Source: Chitinophaga caeni (lineage in GTDB: Bacteria > Bacteroidota > Bacteroidia > Chitinophagales > Chitinophagaceae). From it: DNA of 64,000 bases. The notes beneath the pieces were generated by a model, which saw nothing but the letters and a program-made list of their open reading frames with translations, made no database searches and was not told the DNA's origin. The stretch is from contig NZ_CP023777.1 of assembly GCF_002557795.1 (NCBI RefSeq), forward strand, positions 1,302,001 through 1,366,000. The letters run 5' to 3'. The stretch's first letter is position 1. Each line of letters begins with the position of its first letter. This document shows, in pieces, positions 17,696-26,232 of this stretch. Both the position numbers and the translations under genes were made by a program.

Positions 17696-20692
17696 ATGAT
17701 AAAATATTTTCTGGCAATTGGATTGGCTGCCTCTGTTTTTTCAACGGTAGCATTCCCCAAGAAGAATAAAAATCAAGGGGAGAGAAATGTGGATCGCAAT
17801 GGTGTAAATGTATCCAGGTACGAGGATAGCGCTAAATTATGGGTGGACTCCGTTTTTAATTCCCTTACGCCAGAAGAAAGGATCGCACAGTTGATCATGA
17901 TACGCGTGCACTCGAATCTAGGGCAAAGCCATATCAATAGCGTAGTGGATGATATCGTTAATAATAAGATCGGCGGTATCGTTACATTCCAAGGTGGACC
18001 AGGAAGGCAGGCTAACCTCGTTAATTATTATCAATCTATATCTAAAGTACCTTTACTGGTTGCAGTTGACGGGGAGTGGGGGCTCGGTATGAGGCTTGAT
18101 AGCGTCATGAGCTTTCCCCGTAACATGATGCTTGGCGCTATACAGGATAGCGCATTGGTTTATGAAATTGGTAAAGCCATCGGTCAACAATGCGTTAGGA
18201 TGGGGATTCAATACAACTTTGCCCCCGTTCTCGATGTCAATAATAACCGTAACAACCCCGTCATCAACGATCGCTCCTTCGGTGAAGATAAATACCAGGT
18301 AGCCCGCTTAGGCATCGCGCTAATTAAAGGGATGCAGGATCAAGGTATCATGGCTTGCGCCAAACACTTTCCCGGCCATGGAGATACGGAAACAGATAGT
18401 CATGCCGACTTGCCGGTGATCAGGAAGTCGATGAAGTCGTTACAAAACTTGGAACTATACCCGTTTCAAAGAGCCATCGATGCAGGCGTAGCTTCTATCA
18501 TGATCGCGCATTTGAATGTGCCGGCTATTGACCCGACCCCTAATAGGCCCACTTCTATCTCGTATAAAACGGTTACCAACTTGTTGCAAAAGAAGATGGG
18601 CTTCGACGGATTGATCGTAACTGATGCCTTGGAAATGAAAGGCATCTCCAAGTATTATAAAAATGGGCAGGAATCGGCTCAATCATTGCTTGCCGGTAAT
18701 GATTTAATGGAATTGCCTTCTACGGCAAAAGGTAGTATTAGCGCTATTCAAGCTGCTATCAAATCCGGGAAGATCTCGCAGAAAGAAGTTGACGGAAGGG
18801 TGAAGAAAGTTTTATATGCCAAGTACAAGGTGGGCCTTTCGCAAAGACCGGCCATCGATCCTGTAAACTTGGTTGAAGATTTGAACAAGGATATAATGCC
18901 ACTCCGCCAAAGAATATCCGAAGAGGCAGTAACCCTTTTAAATAACGATGCCCAGCTATTGCCTTATAGCTCGGATGACGACAGTACCAGGATTGCTGTA
19001 ATTACCGTTGGAGGTGAAGAAGAAAACGATTTCGTGAAGACCCTGCGATCCTTTAACCCTAAAATCGATTCTTATGTATTCGCTGCTAATCAATCTGCAT
19101 CAGCTATCGCGGCAACGGTGAAAAAATTAAAAGACAATTACGAATCTGTGATTGTCGGCGTGCAAAACTATAGCAGGAGGCCTGCACGCAACTATGGGTT
19201 GAGTAACTCTGAAAGGATGTTGGTCAACAAGATCCAGCATGAAATGCCTGCCGTAATTGTCATGTTCGGAAATCCTTACGCTATTCAATATTTCTGCGAT
19301 GCCAATACGATGATCGCGGCTTATGAAGATGATTCCACGACGCAAAAAGTAACGGCAAACATCATATTCGGTAGGTTGAAACCTAAAGGGAAATTGCCGG
19401 TTACGGTTTGCGAAAATTTTAAATTTGGAACGGGTCTTAGCTTGGAACCGCGCAAACCTTACGAGTTGCCGGTAGCTAGGCCTGGAGATGTTGGAATGGA
19501 CGGCACTATATTGTTGAGAATTGATTCCCTGGCTTATGATATGATTGAAAAGGGCGCAGCTCCCGGCTGTGAAGTGGTCGCTTTGAAGGATGGGAAGATG
19601 GTCTATAATAAGAACTTCGGCTATTATGATTATAACAACCATGAACCTGTTACGAACCGCTCTATTTACGACCTGGCTTCGGTAACCAAAGTTTGTGCTA
19701 CGACCGTTTCGGTTATGCGTTTATACGATCAAAAAAAAATTAAACTTGACGCCACGCTCGGCACTTATTTGCCATGGGTGAGAGGCACAAACAAAGCCCG
19801 GCTGAAAATCAGGGATATCCTGTTGCACCAGGCGGGCTTGGTCGCATATATACCTTTTTACCGCGAAGTTCTGTACAGCAATGGTTACCCCGATTCTATC
19901 CTGTTTAGCCATGAAGAAGACAGTATTCATACGGTAAGGGTCGCTGAAGATCTTTATATGAAGCAGGAATATATCGATACGATGTTCGATGAAATTTTAG
20001 CTAGCAGGTTGGGTCCCAGGAATAAATATGTTTACAGTGACAACGATTTTATTTTCCTTGGCAAAATAGTGGAACAGGTTACGGGTAAGCCACTGGAAGA
20101 ATATGTAAAGGAAACGTTTTACGACCCTTTGAATATGCATACCACGGGCTTCCACCCGCGTGAACGCTTTCCCTTAAAGGACCTGGTGCCTACCGAAAGG
20201 GAGAATATTTTCCGCTTACAGTGGATCAGGGGTGATGTACATGATCCCGGTGCTGCAATGTTTGGTGGTGTTGCCGGTCATGCAGGGCTTTTTTCAAATG
20301 CAAAGGATCTGGCAATTTTATTACAGATGTTGCTGAACGGCGGCGAATTAAATGGCCAAAGATTTATCAAGGAAAACACGATCAAGCAATTTACTGCATA
20401 TAAAAGTAAATATAGCCGCAGGGGTTTGGGCTTCGATAAACCTGAAAATGACAGGCGCAAATCCTGGTATGGCGAATATCCTTGCAAAAGTGCTTCCCCA
20501 TTGGTTTTCGGCCATACGGGTTTTACAGGAACCTGTATTTGGGTAGACCCGAAGTATAACCTCGTGTTTGTATTCTTAAGTAATAGGGTTTGCCCTAACG
20601 GCGGCGATAACCACCAGCTTTCCCGGATGAACGTGAGGGAAAATATGATGGAAGTTTTATATCAATCCATGGGGATTAGCCACTCCTTTTAA
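17696..20692 (+). CDS. Secreted GH3 beta-N-acetylhexosaminidase-like / beta-lactamase-fold fusion
   Basis: About 1000 residues, two enzymes in one chain. After a signal peptide comes a GH3 domain of NagZ type with KHFPGHGDTETDSH (about residue 223) and catalytic Asp in VTDALEMKG (about 308), then a GH3 C-terminal domain. The last 400 residues are a class C beta-lactamase/serine-hydrolase fold with SxxK (SVTK, about 661) and a YSDND element. It is probably a periplasmic enzyme that removes GlcNAc from cell-wall fragments and works on their peptide or an ester; both assignments come from the families. I prefer ATG 17696 (MIKYFLAIGL) over an in-frame ATG at 17663, as it begins a standard signal peptide. 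Confidence 0.9.
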   Translation: MIKYFLAIGLAASVFSTVAFPKKNKNQGERNVDRNGVNVSRYEDSAKLWVDSVFNSLTPEERIAQLIMIRVHSNLGQSHINSVVDDIVNNKIGGIVTFQGGPGRQANLVNYYQSISKVPLLVAVDGEWGLGMRLDSVMSFPRNMMLGAIQDSALVYEIGKAIGQQCVRMGIQYNFAPVLDVNNNRNNPVINDRSFGEDKYQVARLGIALIKGMQDQGIMACAKHFPGHGDTETDSHADLPVIRKSMKSLQNLELYPFQRAIDAGVASIMIAHLNVPAIDPTPNRPTSISYKTVTNLLQKKMGFDGLIVTDALEMKGISKYYKNGQESAQSLLAGNDLMELPSTAKGSISAIQAAIKSGKISQKEVDGRVKKVLYAKYKVGLSQRPAIDPVNLVEDLNKDIMPLRQRISEEAVTLLNNDAQLLPYSSDDDSTRIAVITVGGEEENDFVKTLRSFNPKIDSYVFAANQSASAIAATVKKLKDNYESVIVGVQNYSRRPARNYGLSNSERMLVNKIQHEMPAVIVMFGNPYAIQYFCDANTMIAAYEDDSTTQKVTANIIFGRLKPKGKLPVTVCENFKFGTGLSLEPRKPYELPVARPGDVGMDGTILLRIDSLAYDMIEKGAAPGCEVVALKDGKMVYNKNFGYYDYNNHEPVTNRSIYDLASVTKVCATTVSVMRLYDQKKIKLDATLGTYLPWVRGTNKARLKIRDILLHQAGLVAYIPFYREVLYSNGYPDSILFSHEEDSIHTVRVAEDLYMKQEYIDTMFDEILASRLGPRNKYVYSDNDFIFLGKIVEQVTGKPLEEYVKETFYDPLNMHTTGFHPRERFPLKDLVPTERENIFRLQWIRGDVHDPGAAMFGGVAGHAGLFSNAKDLAILLQMLLNGGELNGQRFIKENTIKQFTAYKSKYSRRGLGFDKPENDRRKSWYGEYPCKSASPLVFGHTGFTGTCIWVDPKYNLVFVFLSNRVCPNGGDNHQLSRMNVRENMMEVLYQSMGISHSF

Positions 20693-20722
20693 AAGGTATA
20701 TAAATGATCACCGCAAATAGCC

Positions 20723-20760
20723 AAACACCGTGCTTGGATTGCTCCTTGCACGGTGTTTTC
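20723..20760 (+). terminator. Terminator after the GH3 fusion gene
   Basis: AAACACCGTGC (20723-20733) pairs with GCACGGTGTTT (20748-20758), followed by TT; outer AGCC/GGCT also pair. Confidence 0.65.
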
Positions 20761-20802
20761 GGCTAATAGGGGGAGTTAACAAATCGTGGGGTATCTTACT
20801 AA

Positions 20803-21267
20803 TTAATCAACCAAAGCTGTTCTTTGCACCTGTGTGCGAGTTTTCAACTGTATTTCCTTACGGTATTTCTTCTTGCCTTTCAGCACGCTGATCTGGTACT
20901 GACCATCTTCCAATGATTGGAAGTTGTAGCGTGTAATGAAAGTAGAAGTAGCGCTGACTACATCGCGGTGTAAAATATTATTGTGGCCGTCTTTAATATA
21001 AACGGTTACTTTTTCTTCGGTTGGATTTTCAATGGCAACACGGAAAATGAGCCCGTTTTCTTTTTCCTGTTGAATATGAACGATCATCTTGTTTTTTGCT
21101 TCAGTAGCATCTTCAATGATCGTTTTTTCCGTTTTGCGGGCATCATTATAGGCAAATGCATCGCTGCCTTCTTGTTGAGCTGTCGCTTTTACGGAAGTAA
21201 ATGTGGTCATTGCGGCAATTATCGCGATGATCCAGTTTTTGGGCTTTACAACAAAAATCTTTTTCAT
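20803..21267 (-). CDS. Secreted hypothetical protein, 154 aa
   Basis: Not recognised by name. N-terminal signal (hydrophobic WIIAIIAAMTTFTSVKATAQ, cut about residue 31). The mature part has a charged linker and then a beta-sandwich-like segment (FRVAIENPTEEKVTVYIKDG, then GQYQISVLKGKKKYRKEIQL). The pattern resembles small DUF3244-like or Por-secretion-type beta domains that bend around 'YNFQSLEDGQYQISV', but the match is only by eye. Monocistronic and divergent from the next gene. Confidence 0.7.
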   Translation of the reverse strand: MKKIFVVKPKNWIIAIIAAMTTFTSVKATAQQEGSDAFAYNDARKTEKTIIEDATEAKNKMIVHIQQEKENGLIFRVAIENPTEEKVTVYIKDGHNNILHRDVVSATSTFITRYNFQSLEDGQYQISVLKGKKKYRKEIQLKTRTQVQRTALVD

Positions 21268-21647
21268 GATGGTGTATTTATTGTTTTTGTACTGAAGGCC
21301 GTTCTTGTTTTTTTACCTTCATTTTGATGACACAAAGCTCAAAGCTTAACATTACCAGGATATTAAGGCCGTATTAAGTAAATGTGAAACAAAACAGGGG
21401 AACATGTATGAAATAAAATTATAATAAATAACTCCTTTATAACGGCTATATTTCTTACATTTGCTCGATGATTGAATCAACCCGGTGTGTCCGGGGTTAA
21501 GTTTTTGCCTACAAGAGGAGAATATTGAATAAGGTATGTACAGAAATTTGGATGATAAAAAAGTTTGTTAGTTAGGAATTGCTATAAATACCCCCGGTAC
21601 AATATTTTCTGATTTTTTACGATTTATTATTTCAACAAGTTCGATTC
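21268..21647. other. 380-base divergent intergenic region
   Basis: It lies between two divergent secreted-protein genes. A short hairpin (AACCC near 21480 with GGGTT near 21497, then a T5 tract) is the only structure seen; it could end a short leader RNA. No coding sequence or repeat supported. Confidence 0.35.
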
Positions 21648-22454
21648 ATGGTGCAGCGGATACGCATTATTTCACGGATCACCTTACTATGCCTGGCATG
21701 TTTAAGCTTTGAGTTCTTGCATGCGCAACATTTTATGATTGATGCCGATACGGAGTTTTCCTGGTTGTCGAAACTGGATGTCCAGGATGCTTCACAAAAA
21801 ATGAAAGGGCAAATACTCAACGCGGTAGTCAGAAAGAAGCCACGGGAGATGCTACAGGATGTTAATTACCTGGTAACGGTATTGTACTTCCCAAGAAAAG
21901 TGGATGTTGCTGAAGGCAACCACGTTTCCATGAAAACATGGTTGGATAAGTTTCCGGAAGGGCAGGCCGCGTTCAATGCTAATATCACCAATTTTAAAGC
22001 GTATACACCTAAGAACTATATAGTGGATTCCGTTTTATACATCAAGGAAAATGGCCAATCCGTTGCTTTGAAAGGAACCGTAGTGATCAGGGTTTACCTG
22101 ATGAAACATTATTACCAAGCCGTCAACCTCCAAACGAATAATTTTATTATCAACATAAAAGCCAAAAAAACGAAACTTACCAGCGAAAATGGTATTCCTA
22201 AATTGGTAGATAAAGTGATGGACTGTGACTATGATGATAAGATTTTCTTGGTAGATGAAGTAGAGGGTAAATACAATTTTGTCAAATCCGGCAACATTTG
22301 CAGGGAGTGCTTGTATAACGATAAACCGGAAGAATTTACTTTTGATCCGCTGAAAGGGATCATATCATATAATGGCTTCCTCCCCGTTGGGCCGGTTACC
22401 GCCGATGGTAGGTATAATAATAGTAAGCTATATTATCATTTTAAACCAATCTAA
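21648..22454 (+). CDS. Secreted hypothetical protein, 268 aa
   Basis: Not recognised. Signal peptide about 1-26 (LLCLACLSFEFLHAQ). The mature protein is mixed alpha/beta with many charged residues. It has a CREC pair near residue 236 (GNICRECLYN) and another Cys in VMDCDYDDK, possibly a disulfide or metal site. No enzyme motif seen. It stands alone, upstream of the MITE-like insertion. Confidence 0.7.
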   Translation: MVQRIRIISRITLLCLACLSFEFLHAQHFMIDADTEFSWLSKLDVQDASQKMKGQILNAVVRKKPREMLQDVNYLVTVLYFPRKVDVAEGNHVSMKTWLDKFPEGQAAFNANITNFKAYTPKNYIVDSVLYIKENGQSVALKGTVVIRVYLMKHYYQAVNLQTNNFIINIKAKKTKLTSENGIPKLVDKVMDCDYDDKIFLVDEVEGKYNFVKSGNICRECLYNDKPEEFTFDPLKGIISYNGFLPVGPVTADGRYNNSKLYYHFKPI

Positions 22455-22665
22455 TAGGGAATCCCGGAGAAACGATCCTTCTACCAACATCACTGTCCCG
22501 GTTTGTTTACCGTTGAAATAAAATTAATACTGGCAGTAACAAATGCTTATAATTAAAGTGGCTGATATACTATTTTTCTCTTCCAGTCAATCATTATAAT
22601 TCAATTAAAATATATAGTCGGTGCGGCATTAGCTATTAAAACCGGCGTATAGAAAGTAATTTTAT

Positions 22666-22993
22666 CATTATTGTCCGACTAAAATTGGATTAAATTTACT
22701 TGGATCCCTTATCTGGTCAAGGACATAAGTGAAGAATGATCTATTCAAAATCCCGGGTAGCCCCGCGAAGAAAACGGTGGCACTTCGCAGCGTTGATAGC
22801 GAACTGTAGCTGGGCCACACAGTAGTACAAAAGCTGGATCGAGCGATCAAATTGGCGGCCGTGATGGCCAATTTGTGCCCTTTTGAGGTACTTTTTTGGG
22901 CAAGCAAAAAAATACAAAGAAATGTGCAGGTAGACATTGAATCGAACTATTGAGGCGATGATCATTTTTTCATTGAAAATTTAGTCGGACAAC
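22666..22993. mobile_element. MITE-like insertion / IS remnant with 13-bp flanking direct repeat
   Basis: Terminal inverted repeats TTGTCCGACTAAA (22671-22683) and TTTAGTCGGACAA (22980-22992) bound about 325 bases. The flanks carry the same 13 bases, AAAGTAATTTTAT, at 22653-22665 and 22994-23006, consistent with target duplication. On the minus strand an open frame of 89 codons (22937-22668) runs through the left repeat and ends in PILVGQ-stop, as the C-terminus of a transposase would. No full transposase is present, so it is non-autonomous. Confidence 0.65.
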
Positions 22994-23023
22994 AAAGTAA
23001 TTTTATAATAAATAATTATAAGG

Positions 23024-24391
23024 ATGTTCAGCAGGAAAATTTCAAGAATCTTATTAGCAACTGCGGCCACCGTTATGGCCGGTTGTGCAGGAAGCCACAA
23101 AACACAGCAATCTGGCAGCAAGGGACTATCCGGCCTGAAAGGAATAGAGAACGTTAAACATGTTGTGGTAATTTACATGGAAAACCACAGCTTTGATAAT
23201 CTCTACGGCCAATTTGAAGGTGCGGAAGGTTTGGCTAATGCTTCGAAAGAATCGGTAACGCAAGTCGACAGGAAAGGTGCGCCTTATAAGTTTCTCCCGC
23301 CGGTGCCACGTTCCAGCGAGTTTCCGACCAACATCCCGAATAATTATTTCAACATCGACCAATACATTTCTTCCGATAAAGAAACGCCGGATGTAGTGCA
23401 CCGCTATTACCAAGAGCAAGCACAGATCAACAACGGTAAAATGAATAAATTTGCCGCGTATAACAGTACTGCCGGTTTTGCCATGGGATATTATAAAACC
23501 TCCTTATTGCCTCTATATCCCGTTGCAAAAGAATTTACGCTATGCGATCATTTTTTTCATAGCGCTTTCGGTAGTTCCTTCTTAAATCATCAATGGCTCA
23601 TCGCGGCGGCTACACCTTATTTTGAAAATGCTCCCAAAGAAATGAGAGCTGTATTGGATGAGAACGGTAAATATAAAAGAGATGGCTCCGTAACTCCCGA
23701 TGGCTACGCTGTAAATACGGTTTATTCCGTGAATCAGCCGCATCCGTCCGGCGCTAGAAAATCTCACCTGGTTCCCAATCAGACGAATCCAACAATCGGG
23801 GATCGCCTGAGTGAGAAGAACATTTCCTGGGCTTGGTATTCTGGTGGATGGGATGATGCGATGGCCGACAATGCAGATGAATTTTTCCAATACCATCACC
23901 AGCCGTTTATATATTTTAAAAATTTTGCCGACGGAACCGCTGCTAAAAAGGAACATCTGAAAGATGAGAAGGATTTTTTGAAAGCCGCGGAAGAAGGCAC
24001 TTTGCCTGCCGTTTCTTTTGTTAAACCATTGGGTTTCCAGAATGAACACCCCGGCTACTCGAATGTTATTACGGGTGAAAATCATGCCTTGGAACTGATC
24101 AACGCCGTGCGTAATGGCCCTAACTGGAAAGATGCCGTTGTAATTCTTACGTATGATGAAAACGGTGGTTTTTGGGATCACGTAGCTCCGCCGGTAATTG
24201 ACAAATGGGGGCCCGGAAGCCGTATTCCGGCTATCATTATCTCTCCCTTTGCCAAGAAAGGTTACGTGGATCATACGCAATATGAAACTGTGAGTATCCT
24301 GGCTTTTATCGAAAAACGTTGGGGATTGAGACCTCTGAATAGCAGGGATGGAAATGCCAATCCATTGCAAGGGGCTTTCGAGTTTAAATAA
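23024..24391 (+). CDS. Lipoprotein phosphoesterase (phospholipase C / acid phosphatase family)
   Basis: A 455-residue member of the phosphoesterase superfamily (Pfam phosphoesterase, AcpA/PLC type). Lipoprotein signal with lipobox VMAGC (Cys21). Motifs: IYMENHSFDNLYG (the catalytic ENHSFD block, about 53-65), NHQWLIAAATPYF and DENGGFWDHVAPP, the metal-binding DExGG and DHV region. It likely hydrolyses phosphomonoesters or phospholipid head groups at the cell surface or in the periplasm. The di-haem peroxidase gene begins 18 bases downstream, so the two are probably one operon. Confidence 0.88.
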   Translation: MFSRKISRILLATAATVMAGCAGSHKTQQSGSKGLSGLKGIENVKHVVVIYMENHSFDNLYGQFEGAEGLANASKESVTQVDRKGAPYKFLPPVPRSSEFPTNIPNNYFNIDQYISSDKETPDVVHRYYQEQAQINNGKMNKFAAYNSTAGFAMGYYKTSLLPLYPVAKEFTLCDHFFHSAFGSSFLNHQWLIAAATPYFENAPKEMRAVLDENGKYKRDGSVTPDGYAVNTVYSVNQPHPSGARKSHLVPNQTNPTIGDRLSEKNISWAWYSGGWDDAMADNADEFFQYHHQPFIYFKNFADGTAAKKEHLKDEKDFLKAAEEGTLPAVSFVKPLGFQNEHPGYSNVITGENHALELINAVRNGPNWKDAVVILTYDENGGFWDHVAPPVIDKWGPGSRIPAIIISPFAKKGYVDHTQYETVSILAFIEKRWGLRPLNSRDGNANPLQGAFEFK

Positions 24392-24409
24392 AATAATTAT
24401 ATCTATACA

Positions 24410-26224
24410 GTGAAGTACGTTAGGATAGCAATAGTATTCGTGTCGATGCTAGGGATGGTTTGGTTGCTATCCTCCTTCGGGAGAAATAAAAACGGGTCCG
24501 CAGAAAGGGAGATCACAAGTTTGATCTGTGGAAATATTGATGTGTTCACAGGTTTTATCAAGGATTCGTTGCAACCCGCGATTCAATCCGGTAATGAGCA
24601 AATGCTGCAATCTTCCTTTTTGAATGCTAGGAAGTATTATAAAAAGATAGAGTGGGCAACGGAGTACTTTGCTTTCACCTCCGCGAAATTTATCAATGGT
24701 GCACCCAAAGCGGAAGCAGAACTTACCGGCAGGATGATACAACGACCTACAGGATTACAGGTAATGGAAGAATATATCTTTCCTGATTTCGATACTACTT
24801 CCCGCGAGATTTTACTCCAACAATCGGGCATTATACTTGAAAAATTATCAGTATTTAAAACCTATTTCTCGGGTATCCCCCTGGCCGCTTGGCAAATAAT
24901 AGATGGGGCTAAGCAGGAAGTTTTCAGGATAGAAACCCTGGGAATTACAGGTTATGATAATCCCCTCAGCAAAAATAGCATGGAAGAGTGCGCCACTGCG
25001 CTGCAAGCGCTGGTTCCGGTATTAAAATACTATTCCGCCGGGCAGGATAATGTTCTCGGGCTGTTGCAGGAAAATATCTCGTTCTTACGCTCGGCTACCG
25101 ATTTTAATAGTTTCGACCGGGCCAGGTATATCCGGGAGTTTGCCAACCCTTTATCTACGGCGATAGAACAATTGAGAAGAGGGTTGGATTTCCAGGGATA
25201 TCATTATAATCGGTTGCTCAAACAGGATGCGTTCACTTTATTCGATATCAATGCTTTCGATGCGGATGCTTATTCGCCTTTCTTGGAGCAGGAACATAAA
25301 CGGGAAAAAGCGGAACTGGGTAAAGCGCTTTTCAGGGATCCCGCTTTTTCTGCTAACAGGAGCATCAGTTGTGCATCCTGCCATCAACCGGAAAAATCGT
25401 TCGCAGAAAATCTTCCCAAACATCCTGATGTAAGTGGTACCGGTTTGATCGATAGGAACGTTCCTTCCTTGTTGAATGCCGCATTGCAGCCCCAGTTATT
25501 TTATGATCAACGGGCGGAAACCCTGGAAGACCAGGTAAGCGATGTGGTGCATAATCCGAAAGAAATGGGAGGATCGATCCGGCTTGCGTTAAAACATTTC
25601 GGGGAAACGGGTAAATACCAACAACTGTTCGCCGCGGCATTTCCAGGTATGGTTAAACCCGATTCTGCTGCTATTACCGAAGCATTAGCCGCTTACGTTA
25701 GGAGCCTTGTAAAGCTGGACAGCCGTTTTGATGAATATATGCAGGGAAAAGACGGCGCCTTATCAAAAAGTGAGGTCAACGGCTTCAACCTGTTCATGGG
25801 CAAAGCGAATTGTGGCAGTTGTCACTTTATGCCCTTATTTAATGGTGTGCTGCCCCCGAAATACATTACCCAGGATGCTGAAATAATCGGTGTCCCGGTA
25901 AAAAAGGGTAGCAAGGCGATAGACCCCGACAGGGGACTGTTTAACTACCTGCTTGGGTATCGATATTTTGATAGTAGCCGGTTATCAGAATTTGATCATG
26001 CCTTTAAAACCGTGACCGTCAGAAACGTTACGAAAACGGCGCCGTATATGCACAATGGCGTGTATGAAACATTGGATGATGTCATGGATTTTTATAATGA
26101 AGGAGGTGGTACCGGCAATGGTTTAGTATTATCGAACCAAAGCCTGAGCGAACAAAAGCTTGCACTCAGCCCCGAAGAAATTCAAGATATCATAGCCTTT
26201 ATGAAATCTTTGGACAGTAAATAA
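24410..26224 (+). CDS. Di-haem cytochrome c peroxidase with extra N-terminal domain
   Basis: A 604-residue exported protein. Two c-type haem motifs are seen: CASCH (about residue 320) and CGSCH (about 467), with the MauG/CcpA-family blocks FSANRSISCASCH, DRNVPSLLNAAL and APYMHNGVYETLDDVMDFYN. It reduces hydrogen peroxide or oxidises a partner in the periplasm. Residues about 30-290 form a helical extension absent from standard CCP (about 330 aa); it could be imelysin-like, but I cannot confirm. Start is GTG at 24410, 18 bases after the phosphoesterase stop. Confidence 0.88.
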   Translation: MKYVRIAIVFVSMLGMVWLLSSFGRNKNGSAEREITSLICGNIDVFTGFIKDSLQPAIQSGNEQMLQSSFLNARKYYKKIEWATEYFAFTSAKFINGAPKAEAELTGRMIQRPTGLQVMEEYIFPDFDTTSREILLQQSGIILEKLSVFKTYFSGIPLAAWQIIDGAKQEVFRIETLGITGYDNPLSKNSMEECATALQALVPVLKYYSAGQDNVLGLLQENISFLRSATDFNSFDRARYIREFANPLSTAIEQLRRGLDFQGYHYNRLLKQDAFTLFDINAFDADAYSPFLEQEHKREKAELGKALFRDPAFSANRSISCASCHQPEKSFAENLPKHPDVSGTGLIDRNVPSLLNAALQPQLFYDQRAETLEDQVSDVVHNPKEMGGSIRLALKHFGETGKYQQLFAAAFPGMVKPDSAAITEALAAYVRSLVKLDSRFDEYMQGKDGALSKSEVNGFNLFMGKANCGSCHFMPLFNGVLPPKYITQDAEIIGVPVKKGSKAIDPDRGLFNYLLGYRYFDSSRLSEFDHAFKTVTVRNVTKTAPYMHNGVYETLDDVMDFYNEGGGTGNGLVLSNQSLSEQKLALSPEEIQDIIAFMKSLDSK

Positions 26225-26232
26225 CACGCGGT

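Noticed and set aside
23582..24370. 262-codon frame antisense to the phosphoesterase gene
   Set aside because: The + strand frame has full family motifs; the antisense product has none.
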